This document shows, piece after piece, positions 16,522 through 25,575 of a stretch of 64,000 bases of DNA. The notes beneath the pieces are model-generated. The model had not been told where the DNA came from. It was given only the letters and a program-made list of their open reading frames with translations, and searched no databases. A program made the position numbers and the translations under genes. The stretch's first letter is position 1, and every line of letters begins with the position of its first letter. Source of the stretch: Spirulina subsalsa FACHB-351 (GTDB lineage Bacteria; Cyanobacteriota; Cyanobacteriia; Cyanobacteriales; Spirulinaceae); contig NZ_JAIHOM010000011.1 of NCBI RefSeq assembly GCF_026130165.1, positions 1-64,000 on the forward strand, in the 5' to 3' direction.

Positions 16522-16790
16522 AGCACCCGCCAAAACCCTTACAGGACAACACGCCTCAGACAGTTTTGCAAGCACCCCCACCACTCCGACCCAATTAACC
16601 CCATACTACACCATTTTTCGCTAAATCGCAACAGCCCAAACCCAACCCCCATCAAGGGTTCAGGATTTTGCAAGCACCTCCCGCCTCACCCAAACCCCCT
16701 CTAAGCCTTATCCCATAAAACTTACAGCCATTTTGCTTCCCCTTTTTCCCCCAACAGTCAGAGGTGCTTGCATTTTTGTCCCCAACAGGC
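16522..16790 (-). promoter_or_regulatory. Probable CRISPR leader
   Basis: This non-coding stretch abuts repeat 13. TTTTGCAAGCACC occurs at 16564-16576 and again at 16666-16678, and its core recurs inverted as GGTGCTTGCA at 16763-16772. Read leftward it has the GGTGCTTGC-AAAA and GTAAGGGTTTT elements I associate with cyanobacterial CRISPR leaders. The left flank of the array is only 6 bp from bioY, leaving no room for a leader there. Orientation is inferred from this. Confidence 0.6.
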
Positions 16791-16792
16791 AG

Positions 16793-16821
16793 GAAAAAAC
16801 CACACCCCTCCAAGAGTGTGG
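16793..16821 (-). terminator. Rho-independent terminator of the hox operon
   Basis: On the minus strand CCACAC (from 16821) pairs with GTGTGG (to 16800) and is followed by TTTTTT. It lies about 50 bp after the hoxH stop and would insulate the leader from hox transcription. Confidence 0.85.
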
Positions 16822-16869
16822 CGATCAGAACAACTGAGGTAGAAAATTCAAGGCCTGAAGGGACAAATC

Positions 16870-18294
16870 CTAGCGGCGGTAGACCTCATTCAACAGCGCT
16901 CCATCTGCCCCAATGAGTTCAACGTGCAAGGGCATTTGTCCAGCCGCGTGGGTAGAACAACTCAGACAGGGGTCAAAACACCGGATTCCAGCCTCAACAC
17001 GGTTTAATAAACCTTCGGGGATTTCGTTGCCGTGAATATAATGTTTGGCGATTTGCGTCACGGTTTTATTCATGGCGAGGTTGTTTTGTCCCGTGGCAAT
17101 AATCAGGTTCACTTTTTGGATTAAACCGTTTTCGTCCACTTTGTAATGGTGGAACAAAGTACCGCGAGGGGCTTCACTGACTCCTACGCCTTCGAGTTCG
17201 TTAATTCCGGCTTGGGCGCGTACTCGTTCCGACACCACATCAGGATCATCCATTAACTGCTGGATTTTCTCTAAGGCGGCGAGAATTTCGATTAAACGGG
17301 CGTAGTGGTAGAAGAAAGAGGAGGTGGGAAGGCCACCAGCGCGATCGCGCATTTCCCGTAATTCCCGATCCGCCGCTTCCGTGCCGATGTGATCACACAC
17401 ATTTAACCGCGCCAAAGGCCCCACCCGATAAATCCCGTCAGGATAGCCCAAGGGCTTGTAGTAGGGGAACTTGAGATAAGACCAAGGCTCCACCGCTTCG
17501 CCGATAAAGCTGTGATAGTCGTCCTCGCTGAGATGATCGGCGATAATAGTCCCCTCACTATCCCGGAAGCGTAAATGACCGCCGTAGTGTTCCCACTCGC
17601 CATTTTTGCCCACTAAGCCCATAAACAGGGAGGGGAATTTGCCAAATTCCTCGGTTTCAGTGGTGAAACGATCTAGAAGTTGTTTAAACAGATTTAAGGC
17701 CGTGTAGAGCGTTTCAAAGGACTCTGGGAGGCGTTCCCGGATCCAGGTGCGTCCTTCTTCCGATAAAGGCGATCGCACCCCACCAGGCACCGCCCAGGCC
17801 GCGTGAATTTTCCGCGCCCCCAACTTCTCAATAATCGTCTGACCAAATTGGCGTAAACGAATGCCAGCGCGGGCTAAATCCGGATCAGCCGCAATTAAAC
17901 CAAACACATTCCGCGTCGCCGGATCACTATCCCACCCTAATAAAAAATCAGGGCTGCTTAAGTGGAAAAAGGACAGAGCATGGGATTGGGTAAACTGTCC
18001 TAAATTCATTAAACGGCGCAATTTTTCCCCGGCGACTGGCACCTTCACCGCCAGTAATTTATCCCCGGTTTTCGCGGCCGCCAGTAAGTGACTTACCGGA
18101 CAAATGCCACAAATGCGCGCCGTAATTCCGGCCATTTCCGTAAAGGGTCTACCTTCACAAAACTTTTCAAAACCCCGATATTCCACCACATGAAACCGAG
18201 CATCTTCCACCTCCCCGGCATCATCTAAATAGATGGATATTTTGGCATGACCTTCAATGCGTGTTACGGGGTCAATAACTACGGTTTTCGCCAT
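16870..18294 (-). CDS. hoxH: Bidirectional [NiFe] hydrogenase large subunit HoxH
   Basis: 474 aa. It carries the Ni-Fe active site. The N-terminal ligand motif is [10 protein letters not shown] and the C-terminal one is DPCLSCSTH, followed by a 22-residue tail ([20 protein letters not shown] and two more Arg-ending residues) of the kind removed by the HoxW protease during maturation. With HoxY it makes the hydrogenase half of the cytoplasmic HoxEFUYH complex, which exchanges electrons between H2 and NAD(P)H or ferredoxin. It is the last gene of the operon, 50 bp after hoxY. hoxW and hyp genes are not in the window. Confidence 0.98.
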   Translation of the reverse strand: MAKTVVIDPVTRIEGHAKISIYLDDAGEVEDARFHVVEYRGFEKFCEGRPFTEMAGITARICGICPVSHLLAAAKTGDKLLAVKVPVAGEKLRRLMNLGQFTQSHALSFFHLSSPDFLLGWDSDPATRNVFGLIAADPDLARAGIRLRQFGQTIIEKLGARKIHAAWAVPGGVRSPLSEEGRTWIRERLPESFETLYTALNLFKQLLDRFTTETEEFGKFPSLFMGLVGKNGEWEHYGGHLRFRDSEGTIIADHLSEDDYHSFIGEAVEPWSYLKFPYYKPLGYPDGIYRVGPLARLNVCDHIGTEAADRELREMRDRAGGLPTSSFFYHYARLIEILAALEKIQQLMDDPDVVSERVRAQAGINELEGVGVSEAPRGTLFHHYKVDENGLIQKVNLIIATGQNNLAMNKTVTQIAKHYIHGNEIPEGLLNRVEAGIRCFDPCLSCSTHAAGQMPLHVELIGADGALLNEVYRR

Positions 18295-18344
18295 AATGTT
18301 CTCCTCTGAAAATGAATAACGAATGATGAGAAATGTTCTGAAAT

Positions 18345-18893
18345 TTAGCCAAATTTAATCATTTCTCGTCCTTCCATTTTGGGCTGTTCCCCATTTAAAA
18401 GCGGCTCAATAGTGGCTTTAATTCTATCCGCAGAGGGAGGACAACCGGGCATAAAAATGTCTACTTTGACCAATTCATGAATGGGGGTTACACGATCTAA
18501 TAATTCCGGTACAATTCCGGGGGCGTAGGGTAACTGTTGATTACAGTCCCCGAGTTCTAAATACCCTCGTTTTAACACCGCTTCTGCTGTTCCTAACATA
18601 TTTCGCATAGCGGGAACATTCGCAGTCACAGCACAATCTCCAAAGGAAATGAGCAGTTTTGTTTTAGCGCGAACTTCTTCTAAGAGTTCTAAGTTTTCTT
18701 GGTTGGCGACGGCCCCTTCTACTAAACAAACGTCTACATTATCGGGATATTCTTTCAAATCACAACCGACGGGACTATAGACCACATCTACATATTGGGC
18801 GAGGTCGATTAGCCATTCATCCATATCCAAGAAGGACATATGACAACCGGAACAACCAGCTAACCAAACGGTGGCGAATTTTATTTTTTCCAT
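18345..18893 (-). CDS. hoxY: Hydrogenase small subunit HoxY
   Basis: 182 aa from ATG at 18893 ([20 protein letters not shown]); the frame extends 17 codons further upstream, but this start gives the standard HoxY length. It is a small subunit holding one proximal [4Fe-4S] cluster: ligands are in [17 protein letters not shown] and PGCPPSADR. It has no Tat signal, consistent with a soluble cytoplasmic enzyme. It lies between hoxU and hoxH, with a 63-bp gap from hoxU that includes a short AATTGATAATTG repeat. Confidence 0.97.
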   Translation of the reverse strand: MEKIKFATVWLAGCSGCHMSFLDMDEWLIDLAQYVDVVYSPVGCDLKEYPDNVDVCLVEGAVANQENLELLEEVRAKTKLLISFGDCAVTANVPAMRNMLGTAEAVLKRGYLELGDCNQQLPYAPGIVPELLDRVTPIHELVKVDIFMPGCPPSADRIKATIEPLLNGEQPKMEGREMIKFG

Positions 18894-18956
18894 CTCTTTT
18901 GCTCCCATTTCCTTGATTTGAATTGATAATTGATAATTGCACAATGGCGGATTAAT

Positions 18957-19673
18957 TTAGCGCGTCCATTGTCCTTGTTCCCGTGCGGTGACAAGGAATT
19001 CTAATTTTTCGCGATCGCCTGCTTTCTCCGCCGTTGTGGTACCCTTACGGAAAATCGCCCCCGTTGGGCAAGCATCCACACACTTCCCACAAGAGGTACA
19101 AGCCTCCACCTCGCCCCAAGGTTGATTCATCCCCGAGACAATATAACAAGCGGCTCCCCGTTGGGCTACATCCCAAACGTGGGCCCCTTCCACCTCATCA
19201 CACACCCGCACACAACGGGTACAGAGGATACAACGGTTGTGATCAATGCCAAATTGAGAATGGGAAACATCTACCCCCCGATCCGGGAAACGGTAGACAA
19301 AGCGACTGTGGTCCATTCCCACTTCTACCGCCACATCCTGCAACTCACAGTTATTATTCGCCACACAAACGGAACAGACATGATTTCCCTCAGCAAAGAT
19401 TAACTCAACGGCCATCCGTCGGTATTCCTGCAATTTGGGGGTATTGGTGCTAATTTCCATCCCTTCCGCCACTTGAGTAACACAGGCGGGTAGGAGTTTG
19501 TTAATCCCTTTGACTTCCACCAAACATAATCGACAAGCCCCCACATCAGAAACCCCTTCTAAGTGGCACAGGGTAGGAATGGGAATTCCGGCCTCTTTGG
19601 CGGCATCTAGGATGGTTTTTCCCTCTTCAATAGCGATGGGCTGATCATTAATCGTGAGTGTTTTAACGGACAT
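18957..19673 (-). CDS. hoxU: Hydrogenase diaphorase subunit HoxU
   Basis: 238 aa. It is an electron-transfer subunit equivalent to the N-terminal part of NuoG. In order it has a ferredoxin-like [2Fe-2S] site (CHLEGVSDVGACRLC with LLPACVT), a His-Cys [4Fe-4S] site (GNHVCSVCVANNNCEL), and two [4Fe-4S] sites (CILCTRCVRVCDEV and CTSCGKCVDACP). It links HoxF flavin and HoxY clusters. Only this subunit is separated from hoxF by an extra gene (19747-20811). Confidence 0.97.
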   Translation of the reverse strand: MSVKTLTINDQPIAIEEGKTILDAAKEAGIPIPTLCHLEGVSDVGACRLCLVEVKGINKLLPACVTQVAEGMEISTNTPKLQEYRRMAVELIFAEGNHVCSVCVANNNCELQDVAVEVGMDHSRFVYRFPDRGVDVSHSQFGIDHNRCILCTRCVRVCDEVEGAHVWDVAQRGAACYIVSGMNQPWGEVEACTSCGKCVDACPTGAIFRKGTTTAEKAGDREKLEFLVTAREQGQWTR

Positions 19674-19746
19674 GGTGCTGTTTCTCCTGTATTAGGTTTC
19701 AATCCTCATCCAGCGCGGAGGCCGGGTACTAGATTAGGGGGAATTC

Positions 19747-20811
19747 CTACAGCCCGGATTCCGGGGGGGAATGGCGGGGAGTAGGGGGAAGAGGAGCGCC
19801 TAGGGGATACCCCAGACGGAAAAGGAGTTGAGGGAAAGCAGAGGAACAAAATTGTTGAGTGACTTGCTCCCGCAAGGATTGCACTTCTAGGGGTTGATTA
19901 AAGAAAGAAGCGCGCACTCCCCAGAGTTCGGCCTCTAATAACACCGCGCTGAGGGCTTGCCCTGTGGCTAACCAAGCGTCGGGATCATCGGCTTCTGTCA
20001 CCAACAAGGCCAAATGGGGGGCATTGGCCACTAAGGTTTGATCCTTCTGGGCTTGACTGTCCCCTAGGTCTACCCAACGAATGAGTTGAGCCACGAGGGG
20101 GGTGACAAAATCGAGGGCGGGGGGGATGCCTTGGGCATAACTGGGGATGCCATCGTGATCCTTGTTGGTGCTGGGTTTGATCCAATGGCTCAACTCTTGG
20201 CGAAATTGAGGGTTTGCCATTTGGATGCGATCGCCTTCCCCCACCCATTCCACCATCAACCAACGGCGTTCCGGGCTATCGAGCCATTGCAAATCTACCC
20301 CCTCCCCTTGGGCTACCCTCTCCAACGCCTGCAACTGTTCCCCTGTTAAGGTTTTCGCCCCACTTCCCCCCTCAGTCAGGGGGGATGATCCTTGATAAGG
20401 ACGGCGATCCGTGCGACGGGTGACGATAGCCTGACACAATTCCTGCGCCCGCTCATCCGGAGAACAAGTTTCCCCAAACTCCAACCAAGCCAACAGATCC
20501 GGCTGGTCCGCATCGGGAAACGTGGTCACAGTTCCCCCATAGCCAAAAGCCGCCAAAGCCACCCGCAGATTAAACAACGCCGCCCCACAACTAATAATTA
20601 GGGCGCGATCTTGGGGATCCACCACCGCTAAAGAGCGTTGACGATCGGCATAGAGCGCCATTTTCTCCCCCACCACCCCAAAGCGCCAAGGCTGGGTATT
20701 GTGGCCAGAGGGGGCTAAAACCGCATAATTCCAGAGATAATGCCACCGTTCCGAGGGTGTTCCCCCCCGGGGAAAAGCGTCTAGGGTAACTTGCCAAGGA
20801 TCCATCACCAA
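19747..20811 (-). CDS. Acg-like nitroreductase-family protein in hox operon
   Basis: 354 aa. WHYLWNYAVLAPSGHNTQPWRF near residue 23 is the FMN-binding opening of nitroreductase-like proteins, and the two-lobe layout with TRRTDRRPYQGS and DAWLATGQALSAVLLEAELWG fits the Acg family, large single-chain members that bind FMN. Function is unknown. It begins 7 nt after the hoxF stop and ends 73 nt before hoxU, all on the same strand, so it should be on the hox transcript. Composition matches its neighbours. It might exchange electrons with the Hox diaphorase; that is speculation from position. Confidence 0.8.
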   Translation of the reverse strand: MVMDPWQVTLDAFPRGGTPSERWHYLWNYAVLAPSGHNTQPWRFGVVGEKMALYADRQRSLAVVDPQDRALIISCGAALFNLRVALAAFGYGGTVTTFPDADQPDLLAWLEFGETCSPDERAQELCQAIVTRRTDRRPYQGSSPLTEGGSGAKTLTGEQLQALERVAQGEGVDLQWLDSPERRWLMVEWVGEGDRIQMANPQFRQELSHWIKPSTNKDHDGIPSYAQGIPPALDFVTPLVAQLIRWVDLGDSQAQKDQTLVANAPHLALLVTEADDPDAWLATGQALSAVLLEAELWGVRASFFNQPLEVQSLREQVTQQFCSSAFPQLLFRLGYPLGAPLPPTPRHSPPESGL

Positions 20812-20818
20812 AGGCCTC

Positions 20819-22429
20819 CTATACTGGTACCTTGCCGTTTTGGGGTTGTTTCAACAGTTCCAGATACTCTTCCTTGAAGTAACGCAAGGTACTTAACACA
20901 GGGTTCGGGGCTGTCATGCCCAAACCGCATAGGCTGGTATCCTTGACCATGTAACAGAGCGCCTCCATCTTCTCAATATCCTCGGCTGTCGCTTGACCTT
21001 TGAGGATCTTGGTTAGGAAACTATAAAGTTGTACCGTTCCCGTGCGACAGGGAACACATTTCCCGCAGGTTTCCCCACGACAAAATTCCATATAGAAGCG
21101 GGCTACTTCCACCATGCTGGTTTCTTTGTCCATTACCACCATGCCCCCAGATCCCATCATGGAGCCAATTTTAATCAAGGAATCATAGTCCACAGTGGTA
21201 TCTAACAAGGAAGCTGGAATACAGCCCCCAGAAGGCCCTCCCGTTTGGACCGCCTTCACTTCTCCATCCGGGACACCCCCGCCCATTTCTTCCACAATTT
21301 CCCGTAGAGTAATGCCCATCGGCACCTCAATTAAACCGTTGTTGCGGATTTTTCCAGTCAGGGCAAAGATTTTTGTGCCTTTACTCTTCTCTGTGCCAAT
21401 ACTGCTGTACCATTCAGCACCCCGTTTAATAATATTGGCGATATTGGCAAAGGTTTCCACATTATTGATTAACGTGGGACATTGCCAGAGGCCTTTTTCG
21501 GCGGGGTAGGGCGGCCGAGGAATCGGATTCCCCCGTCCTCCTTCAATGGATTGAATCAGGGCGGTTTCTTCCCCACAAACAAACGCCCCAGCCCCAATGC
21601 GGATATCTACCTTAAAGTCAAAGGGCGAGTTAAACACTTGGCTGCCGAGGATGCCGTATTTTTTGCCCTGTTGGATGGCTTTTTGTAGGCGCTTAATGGC
21701 GAGGGGATATTCTGCCCGTACATAAATGTAGCCGTGGGTGGCTCCGATGGCATAGCCCGCAATGGCCATTCCTTCTAGGACTAAATGGGGGTCACTTTCA
21801 AGGATACTGCGATCCATGAAGGCGCCGGGATCCCCTTCATCCCCGTTGCAAATCACATATTTCTGATCGCCGGGCATTTTCGCCACCGTCGCCCATTTGA
21901 GGCCTGTGGGGTAGCCACCGCCCCCTCTACCCCGTAGTCCACTGCTAGAGACTTCCTGCACGACGGTTTCTGGGGTCATCTCATACAGCACCTTATGCAG
22001 GGCTTGATAGCCCCCGAGGGCGATATAATCTTCAATCCGTTCTGGATCTACTTTGCCGCTATGTTCGCGCACTACGCGCATCTGACGGGCAAAGAAGGGG
22101 TGTTGACTGTCCCCTTGAACGGGTTCGGCGGTGCCTCCATTGAGGGCGTGGATGATGCTGCCTGCGGTTTCTGGGGTGACTTCTTCGTAGAGGGTATCCA
22201 TCGGGTCAATTTGGACTAACGGGCCGCGGCCACAAAAGCCCATACAGCCCACGCCCACCACTTCGACGCGATCGCCCATACCCGTTTCTTCAACCGCTTT
22301 ATCTAGATTCTCCTTCACGCCCAGAGAATTCGCCGCTTGGCATCCCGTCGAAGTACAACAATGCACTCGAATACTTTTCCGTTTCGAGCGTTCTTGTTCT
22401 GCTAGTGCTTGTAATTCTGCTAAATCCAT
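20819..22429 (-). CDS. hoxF: Hydrogenase diaphorase subunit HoxF
   Basis: 536 aa, NuoF-like. The N-terminal thioredoxin-like [2Fe-2S] domain has VHCCTSTGCQAAN and VGVGCMGFCGRGP. The NADH/FMN domain follows with GLRGRGGGGYPTGLKW, CNGDEGDPGAFMDR and GAGAFVCGEETALIQSIEGG. A C-terminal [4Fe-4S] site is in CGKCVPCRTG plus a distal Cys. It oxidises or reduces NAD(P)H for the complex. AGGAG sits just ahead of the ATG. The gene follows hoxE after 144 bp of repeats. Confidence 0.98.
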   Translation of the reverse strand: MDLAELQALAEQERSKRKSIRVHCCTSTGCQAANSLGVKENLDKAVEETGMGDRVEVVGVGCMGFCGRGPLVQIDPMDTLYEEVTPETAGSIIHALNGGTAEPVQGDSQHPFFARQMRVVREHSGKVDPERIEDYIALGGYQALHKVLYEMTPETVVQEVSSSGLRGRGGGGYPTGLKWATVAKMPGDQKYVICNGDEGDPGAFMDRSILESDPHLVLEGMAIAGYAIGATHGYIYVRAEYPLAIKRLQKAIQQGKKYGILGSQVFNSPFDFKVDIRIGAGAFVCGEETALIQSIEGGRGNPIPRPPYPAEKGLWQCPTLINNVETFANIANIIKRGAEWYSSIGTEKSKGTKIFALTGKIRNNGLIEVPMGITLREIVEEMGGGVPDGEVKAVQTGGPSGGCIPASLLDTTVDYDSLIKIGSMMGSGGMVVMDKETSMVEVARFYMEFCRGETCGKCVPCRTGTVQLYSFLTKILKGQATAEDIEKMEALCYMVKDTSLCGLGMTAPNPVLSTLRYFKEEYLELLKQPQNGKVPV

Positions 22430-22436
22430 TATTGTG

Positions 22437-22572
22437 TTCTCCTCTTGATGGGGTAATAGGTAATGGGTAATAGGGAATAGGTAATGGGTAATAGGGAATA
22501 GGTAATAGGTAATAGGTAATTTCTCCCCTGCTCCCCTGCTCCCCTGCTCCCCTGCTCCCCTGCTCCCGACTC
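22437..22572. repeat. Short tandem repeats between hoxE and hoxF
   Basis: Imperfect repeats of GGTAATAGGGAATA are followed by five tandem 10-bp-scale TCCCCTGCTC units. These expand the hoxE-hoxF spacer; such units also occur between other genes in the window. Confidence 0.75.
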
Positions 22573-22573
22573 C

Positions 22574-23098
22574 CTATTCGTGCCATTCCTGAATCCGGGC
22601 TAACGTGCTTTCAGGGGTCTGTTTCCCGGCCACTGCGCCATCTAACACCACAGCCGGAGCAATCCCACAAGCCCCTAAACAACGTGCCGCCATCAGCGAA
22701 ATTTGACCATCTGGGGTGGTTTCTCCCACCTCAATCCCCAGTTCTTGTTCCAGTTTTTCTAAGACTTTGCCACTGCCTTTCACATAACAAGCCGTCCCCA
22801 TACAAACCACGCAACTATGAGCGCCACTGGGTTTGAGGGAAAAGAGATGATAGAACGTAGCGACACCATAGACACGACTGAGGGGAAGTTTGAGCGATCG
22901 CGCTATATAATCCAGAACCTCCGGTTCTAAATAGCCAAAAGACTCCTGTGCCTTATGTAAAACCTCAATCAAAACATCTTGGCGATAATGATTCCGCTTC
23001 ATGGTTATTTCCAACACCTTGAGGCGTTTATCGTCCTTGACTTTTTTATCTGACCCTTGAGACGGGGTAACGGCATTTTCTGTTACAGTCTTGGGCAT
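22574..23098 (-). CDS. hoxE: Hydrogenase subunit HoxE
   Basis: 174 aa, NuoE-like, thioredoxin-fold protein with one [2Fe-2S] cluster: ligands in CVVCMGTACYVKG and AARCLGACG. It is the fifth subunit of cyanobacterial bidirectional hydrogenase, bridging HoxF to ferredoxin. It is first in the hox operon; the promoter should lie in 23099-23430. Confidence 0.97.
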   Translation of the reverse strand: MPKTVTENAVTPSQGSDKKVKDDKRLKVLEITMKRNHYRQDVLIEVLHKAQESFGYLEPEVLDYIARSLKLPLSRVYGVATFYHLFSLKPSGAHSCVVCMGTACYVKGSGKVLEKLEQELGIEVGETTPDGQISLMAARCLGACGIAPAVVLDGAVAGKQTPESTLARIQEWHE

Positions 23099-23708
23099 TT
23101 TTTTAGATCCTTCGTAACTCTATCAGTGATCAGTCTCAACGCAACAGCACAACTCCAAACAATTCCTCTGATTAAAACCAGACAAGCCACAGGAGAATCC
23201 TATAAAATCCCCCATAACGCCCTGTTTTTCCTTGTTTTTGTTGGTTGTTCCCGCTTGAATAACTGTTAAAAAAAACACGAAACAAGCCACCTCATTGGGT
23301 GTTTCTTTAGGCACAGATCCAAGTCTAGTTACATTTTGCCTCTACGCTCTCACAAACTCAGAGAAATTTAGGATCATTCCAGAATTGCCAAGGCTTTCAC
23401 AACAACTCAGTTGTTTATTTCCCCCCCTCTTGTCCCCCCCTTCCAAAGGGGGGCTAGGGGGGATAAATTAACTCAGTAGGAATCGGTCGGTTTTTCCCTT
23501 CGTTGAGTAGAATCCCCCTAAATCCCCCTTCCAAAGGGGGACTTCCCGATTTCCTCCCTTCCAAAGGGGGACTTCCCGATTTCCCCCCCTTCCAAAGGGG
23601 GGCTAGGGGGGATAAATTAACTCAGTAGGAATCGGTTGGCTTTTCCCTTCGTTGAGCAGAATCCCCCTAAATCCCCCTTTGGAAGGGGGACTTCCGGATT
23701 TCCTCCCC
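23099..23708. repeat. hox promoter region with MITE-like duplicated hairpins
   Basis: 610 bp without a convincing gene. The part next to hoxE (23099-23430) is non-repetitive and should hold the hox promoter. Then a sequence of about 97 bp, 23434-23530, is repeated nearly exactly at 23583-23679 (offset 149 bp). Each copy starts with the hairpin CCCCCTTCCAAAGGGGG and includes ATTAACTCAGTAGGAATCGG. Between them a 30-bp unit containing AAAGGGGGACTTCCCGAT occurs twice (23531, 23561). These are non-coding palindromic repeats common in cyanobacterial genomes. Confidence 0.75.
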
Positions 23709-24665
23709 TCAACGCCGCCGCACCTGCACCGCCGGAACCCACAAATTCAAACTCGTACCATCCAAACGGTACCATCCGGCCACAAGCTCCTCCACTCGCA
23801 CCTTCGTCCCATCAGGTAAAGAAGCCCCCACAGGCTGGGACTCATAATTTGGACCCGCCCGCACAACCGCCCCACTCCCCGGTGCAATTATTTCCCCATT
23901 GGCCATTTCACAATCCCGAAAAACCCGCGCCTCCGTTTCTCCACCCGAATTAGAATGAGGCGACGGACTCGGATTATTCACCACGGTTCCCCCCGTACCA
24001 ATCCCCAGCGCCGTCAATGTTTCCCGCCCCACCTTACCATCCACATACTCCAGCCCTTGCGCCCGTTGGAACGCCAGCACTGCCTGTTCCGTTTGCACTC
24101 CAAACACCCCATCAGCCCCCGTCGGCCCCAGATTATAGCCCAACGCCACTAAACGGCTCTGCACCGTCTCTACTAACGGCCCTCGCGCCCCCACCGTGAG
24201 AAATCCCTGTTCACCTAGTCCCACCTCCTCCCCACTATTGCCATTTCCCGACGCTCCCCCAGTCGTTACCTCCTGCCCAATCGTATAGGGACCAAACAGC
24301 CAATTTCCATTCTCCAACTGTAACCAAGTCCCTTGAGCCGCTATCACTTCCACCCGTTGACCATTGCCCAAACAAGTCACTGTCCCAAACTCCATCCCCG
24401 GCCCTCTGCGTATATTCAAGCAGCCCCCATGAGGCGTTCTCACTTGGCGCACCGTTGCCCCAGATATATGGGGAGGAAGCAACACCGAGAGGACAAGGGT
24501 CATTAAAACCGTATAGAGCCAAATGCGAAGGGTAAAACCTTGAAACGCCCAATCAGAACGAGAAAAATCTAGAGGAGAAAAATCCAGCCATTCTAGAGAC
24601 ATTGACCCAGACTCATCAGACCCAGAACCCATCTGAGAAGCGTAGGAATAAGCAAAAGCATCCAT
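23709..24665 (-). CDS. SH3 / peptidoglycan-binding membrane-anchored protein
   Basis: 318 aa from ATG at 24665 (MDAFAYSYASQMGSG). A single membrane helix (LRIWLYTVLMTLVLSVLLPP, about 47-66) is followed by a bacterial SH3 domain (CLNIRRGPGMEFGTVTCLGN, WLQLENGNWLFGPYT), then a PG_binding_1 domain (VQSRLVALGYNLGPTGADG, FGVQTEQAVLAFQRAQGL), a Ser/Pro linker and a second SH3-like segment (VVRAGPNYESQPVG). It is probably anchored in the inner membrane with its domains on the cell wall. No catalytic domain is visible, so it is likely a binding or scaffold protein. Confidence 0.82.
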   Translation of the reverse strand: MDAFAYSYASQMGSGSDESGSMSLEWLDFSPLDFSRSDWAFQGFTLRIWLYTVLMTLVLSVLLPPHISGATVRQVRTPHGGCLNIRRGPGMEFGTVTCLGNGQRVEVIAAQGTWLQLENGNWLFGPYTIGQEVTTGGASGNGNSGEEVGLGEQGFLTVGARGPLVETVQSRLVALGYNLGPTGADGVFGVQTEQAVLAFQRAQGLEYVDGKVGRETLTALGIGTGGTVVNNPSPSPHSNSGGETEARVFRDCEMANGEIIAPGSGAVVRAGPNYESQPVGASLPDGTKVRVEELVAGWYRLDGTSLNLWVPAVQVRRR

Positions 24666-24864
24666 GAGAGACTCCGCAACAATCAAAATCTAGGGGGACT
24701 TCTTCCATTGTAGCCATTAACAGATTGACCAATCTTCGATTCAGGTTTCCTTGATTCAGGACAGAAGCACAGGTTAAGAATAGCGTAGTACGTCCGATGG
24801 CTTAAAATAAACCTAGGCGTTTTGATACTTTCCCCAAGCAATATTGAGTTTATACGGAAAGAAA

Positions 24865-25575
24865 ATGGTTCAAGCACAAGAAAAAATCACTTACGATTTC
24901 ACGGTGGATATTTTGTCAGGATCTTTGAAAGGTCGTCAGTTTACGGGATTTTTCACCTATGACTCTTCAGCACTCCAAGGAGAGGAAGAGGAAACCATCA
25001 AAGCAGAGGAAGTAGAATTTAATTATTTGAGCCAATACCGTCGCGAGAATCCAGGGCCTAATCTTATATTCAAGAGGGGAAACTTCCAGAGAATGGTTTG
25101 GGTCGATGGGAAACAAACTGAACGCTTTGGGTTCAATGGGGGGTTTAATCGACGGCAGTTTTGCCGAGCTAGTGAGGTTTTTATCCGAGAAGGAAAGGAT
25201 TATTTTGGCTATCTTGATCGGTATACTTATGTTGATGGTGCGGGGGTCATCACCTATGTTAAACGGGATTCGGTTCTACTGGGCGATCGCAAGAATCCAG
25301 AATCTGGTGATCATCCCGGAGATTCCACAACCGTTACAGAAATTCCAAGCGCGGTATTGTTACGCTGCGAAAAGATATCGGGAAAGTTGCGAATTCGGGT
25401 GATTTCCGAAGGGTACAATCGGGACGTGAATGTGCAATTTCCCCGCAGTATCCGAGAAGTTGGGGCGCTTTATGTGGTGGATGAGGTGGAATTATCCAGC
25501 AATGGCAAGTTCTACCGTACTGTGGGTCAGATTCGCCGTCTGGTGTTACCGGAAGATATCACGACGGATCACTGA
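24865..25575 (+). CDS. Conserved hypothetical, N-terminal IxYDFTVDI domain
   Basis: 236 aa from ATG at 24865 (MVQAQEKITYDFTVDILSG). The first 60 residues (YDFTVDILSGSLKGRQFTGF, FTYDSS) resemble the beta-rich N-terminal module found in cyanobacterial PEP-CTERM-type proteins, but there is no signal peptide and no C-terminal sorting signal. The C-terminal 70 residues (LRIRVISEGYNRDVNVQFPR, REVGALYVVDEVELS) look like a separate small beta domain. It overlaps the convergent gene 25559-26479 by 17 nt. Function unknown. Confidence 0.65.
   Translation: MVQAQEKITYDFTVDILSGSLKGRQFTGFFTYDSSALQGEEEETIKAEEVEFNYLSQYRRENPGPNLIFKRGNFQRMVWVDGKQTERFGFNGGFNRRQFCRASEVFIREGKDYFGYLDRYTYVDGAGVITYVKRDSVLLGDRKNPESGDHPGDSTTVTEIPSAVLLRCEKISGKLRIRVISEGYNRDVNVQFPRSIREVGALYVVDEVELSSNGKFYRTVGQIRRLVLPEDITTDH

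Noticed and set aside
19034-19453. Plus-strand open frame opposite hoxU
   Set aside because: Pro/His/Arg-rich translation antisense to an unmistakable hoxU; a shadow frame.
22299-22586. Minus-strand frame between hoxE and hoxF
   Set aside because: It translates tandem microrepeats (QGSRGAGEQGSRG) and overlaps hoxF; not a gene.
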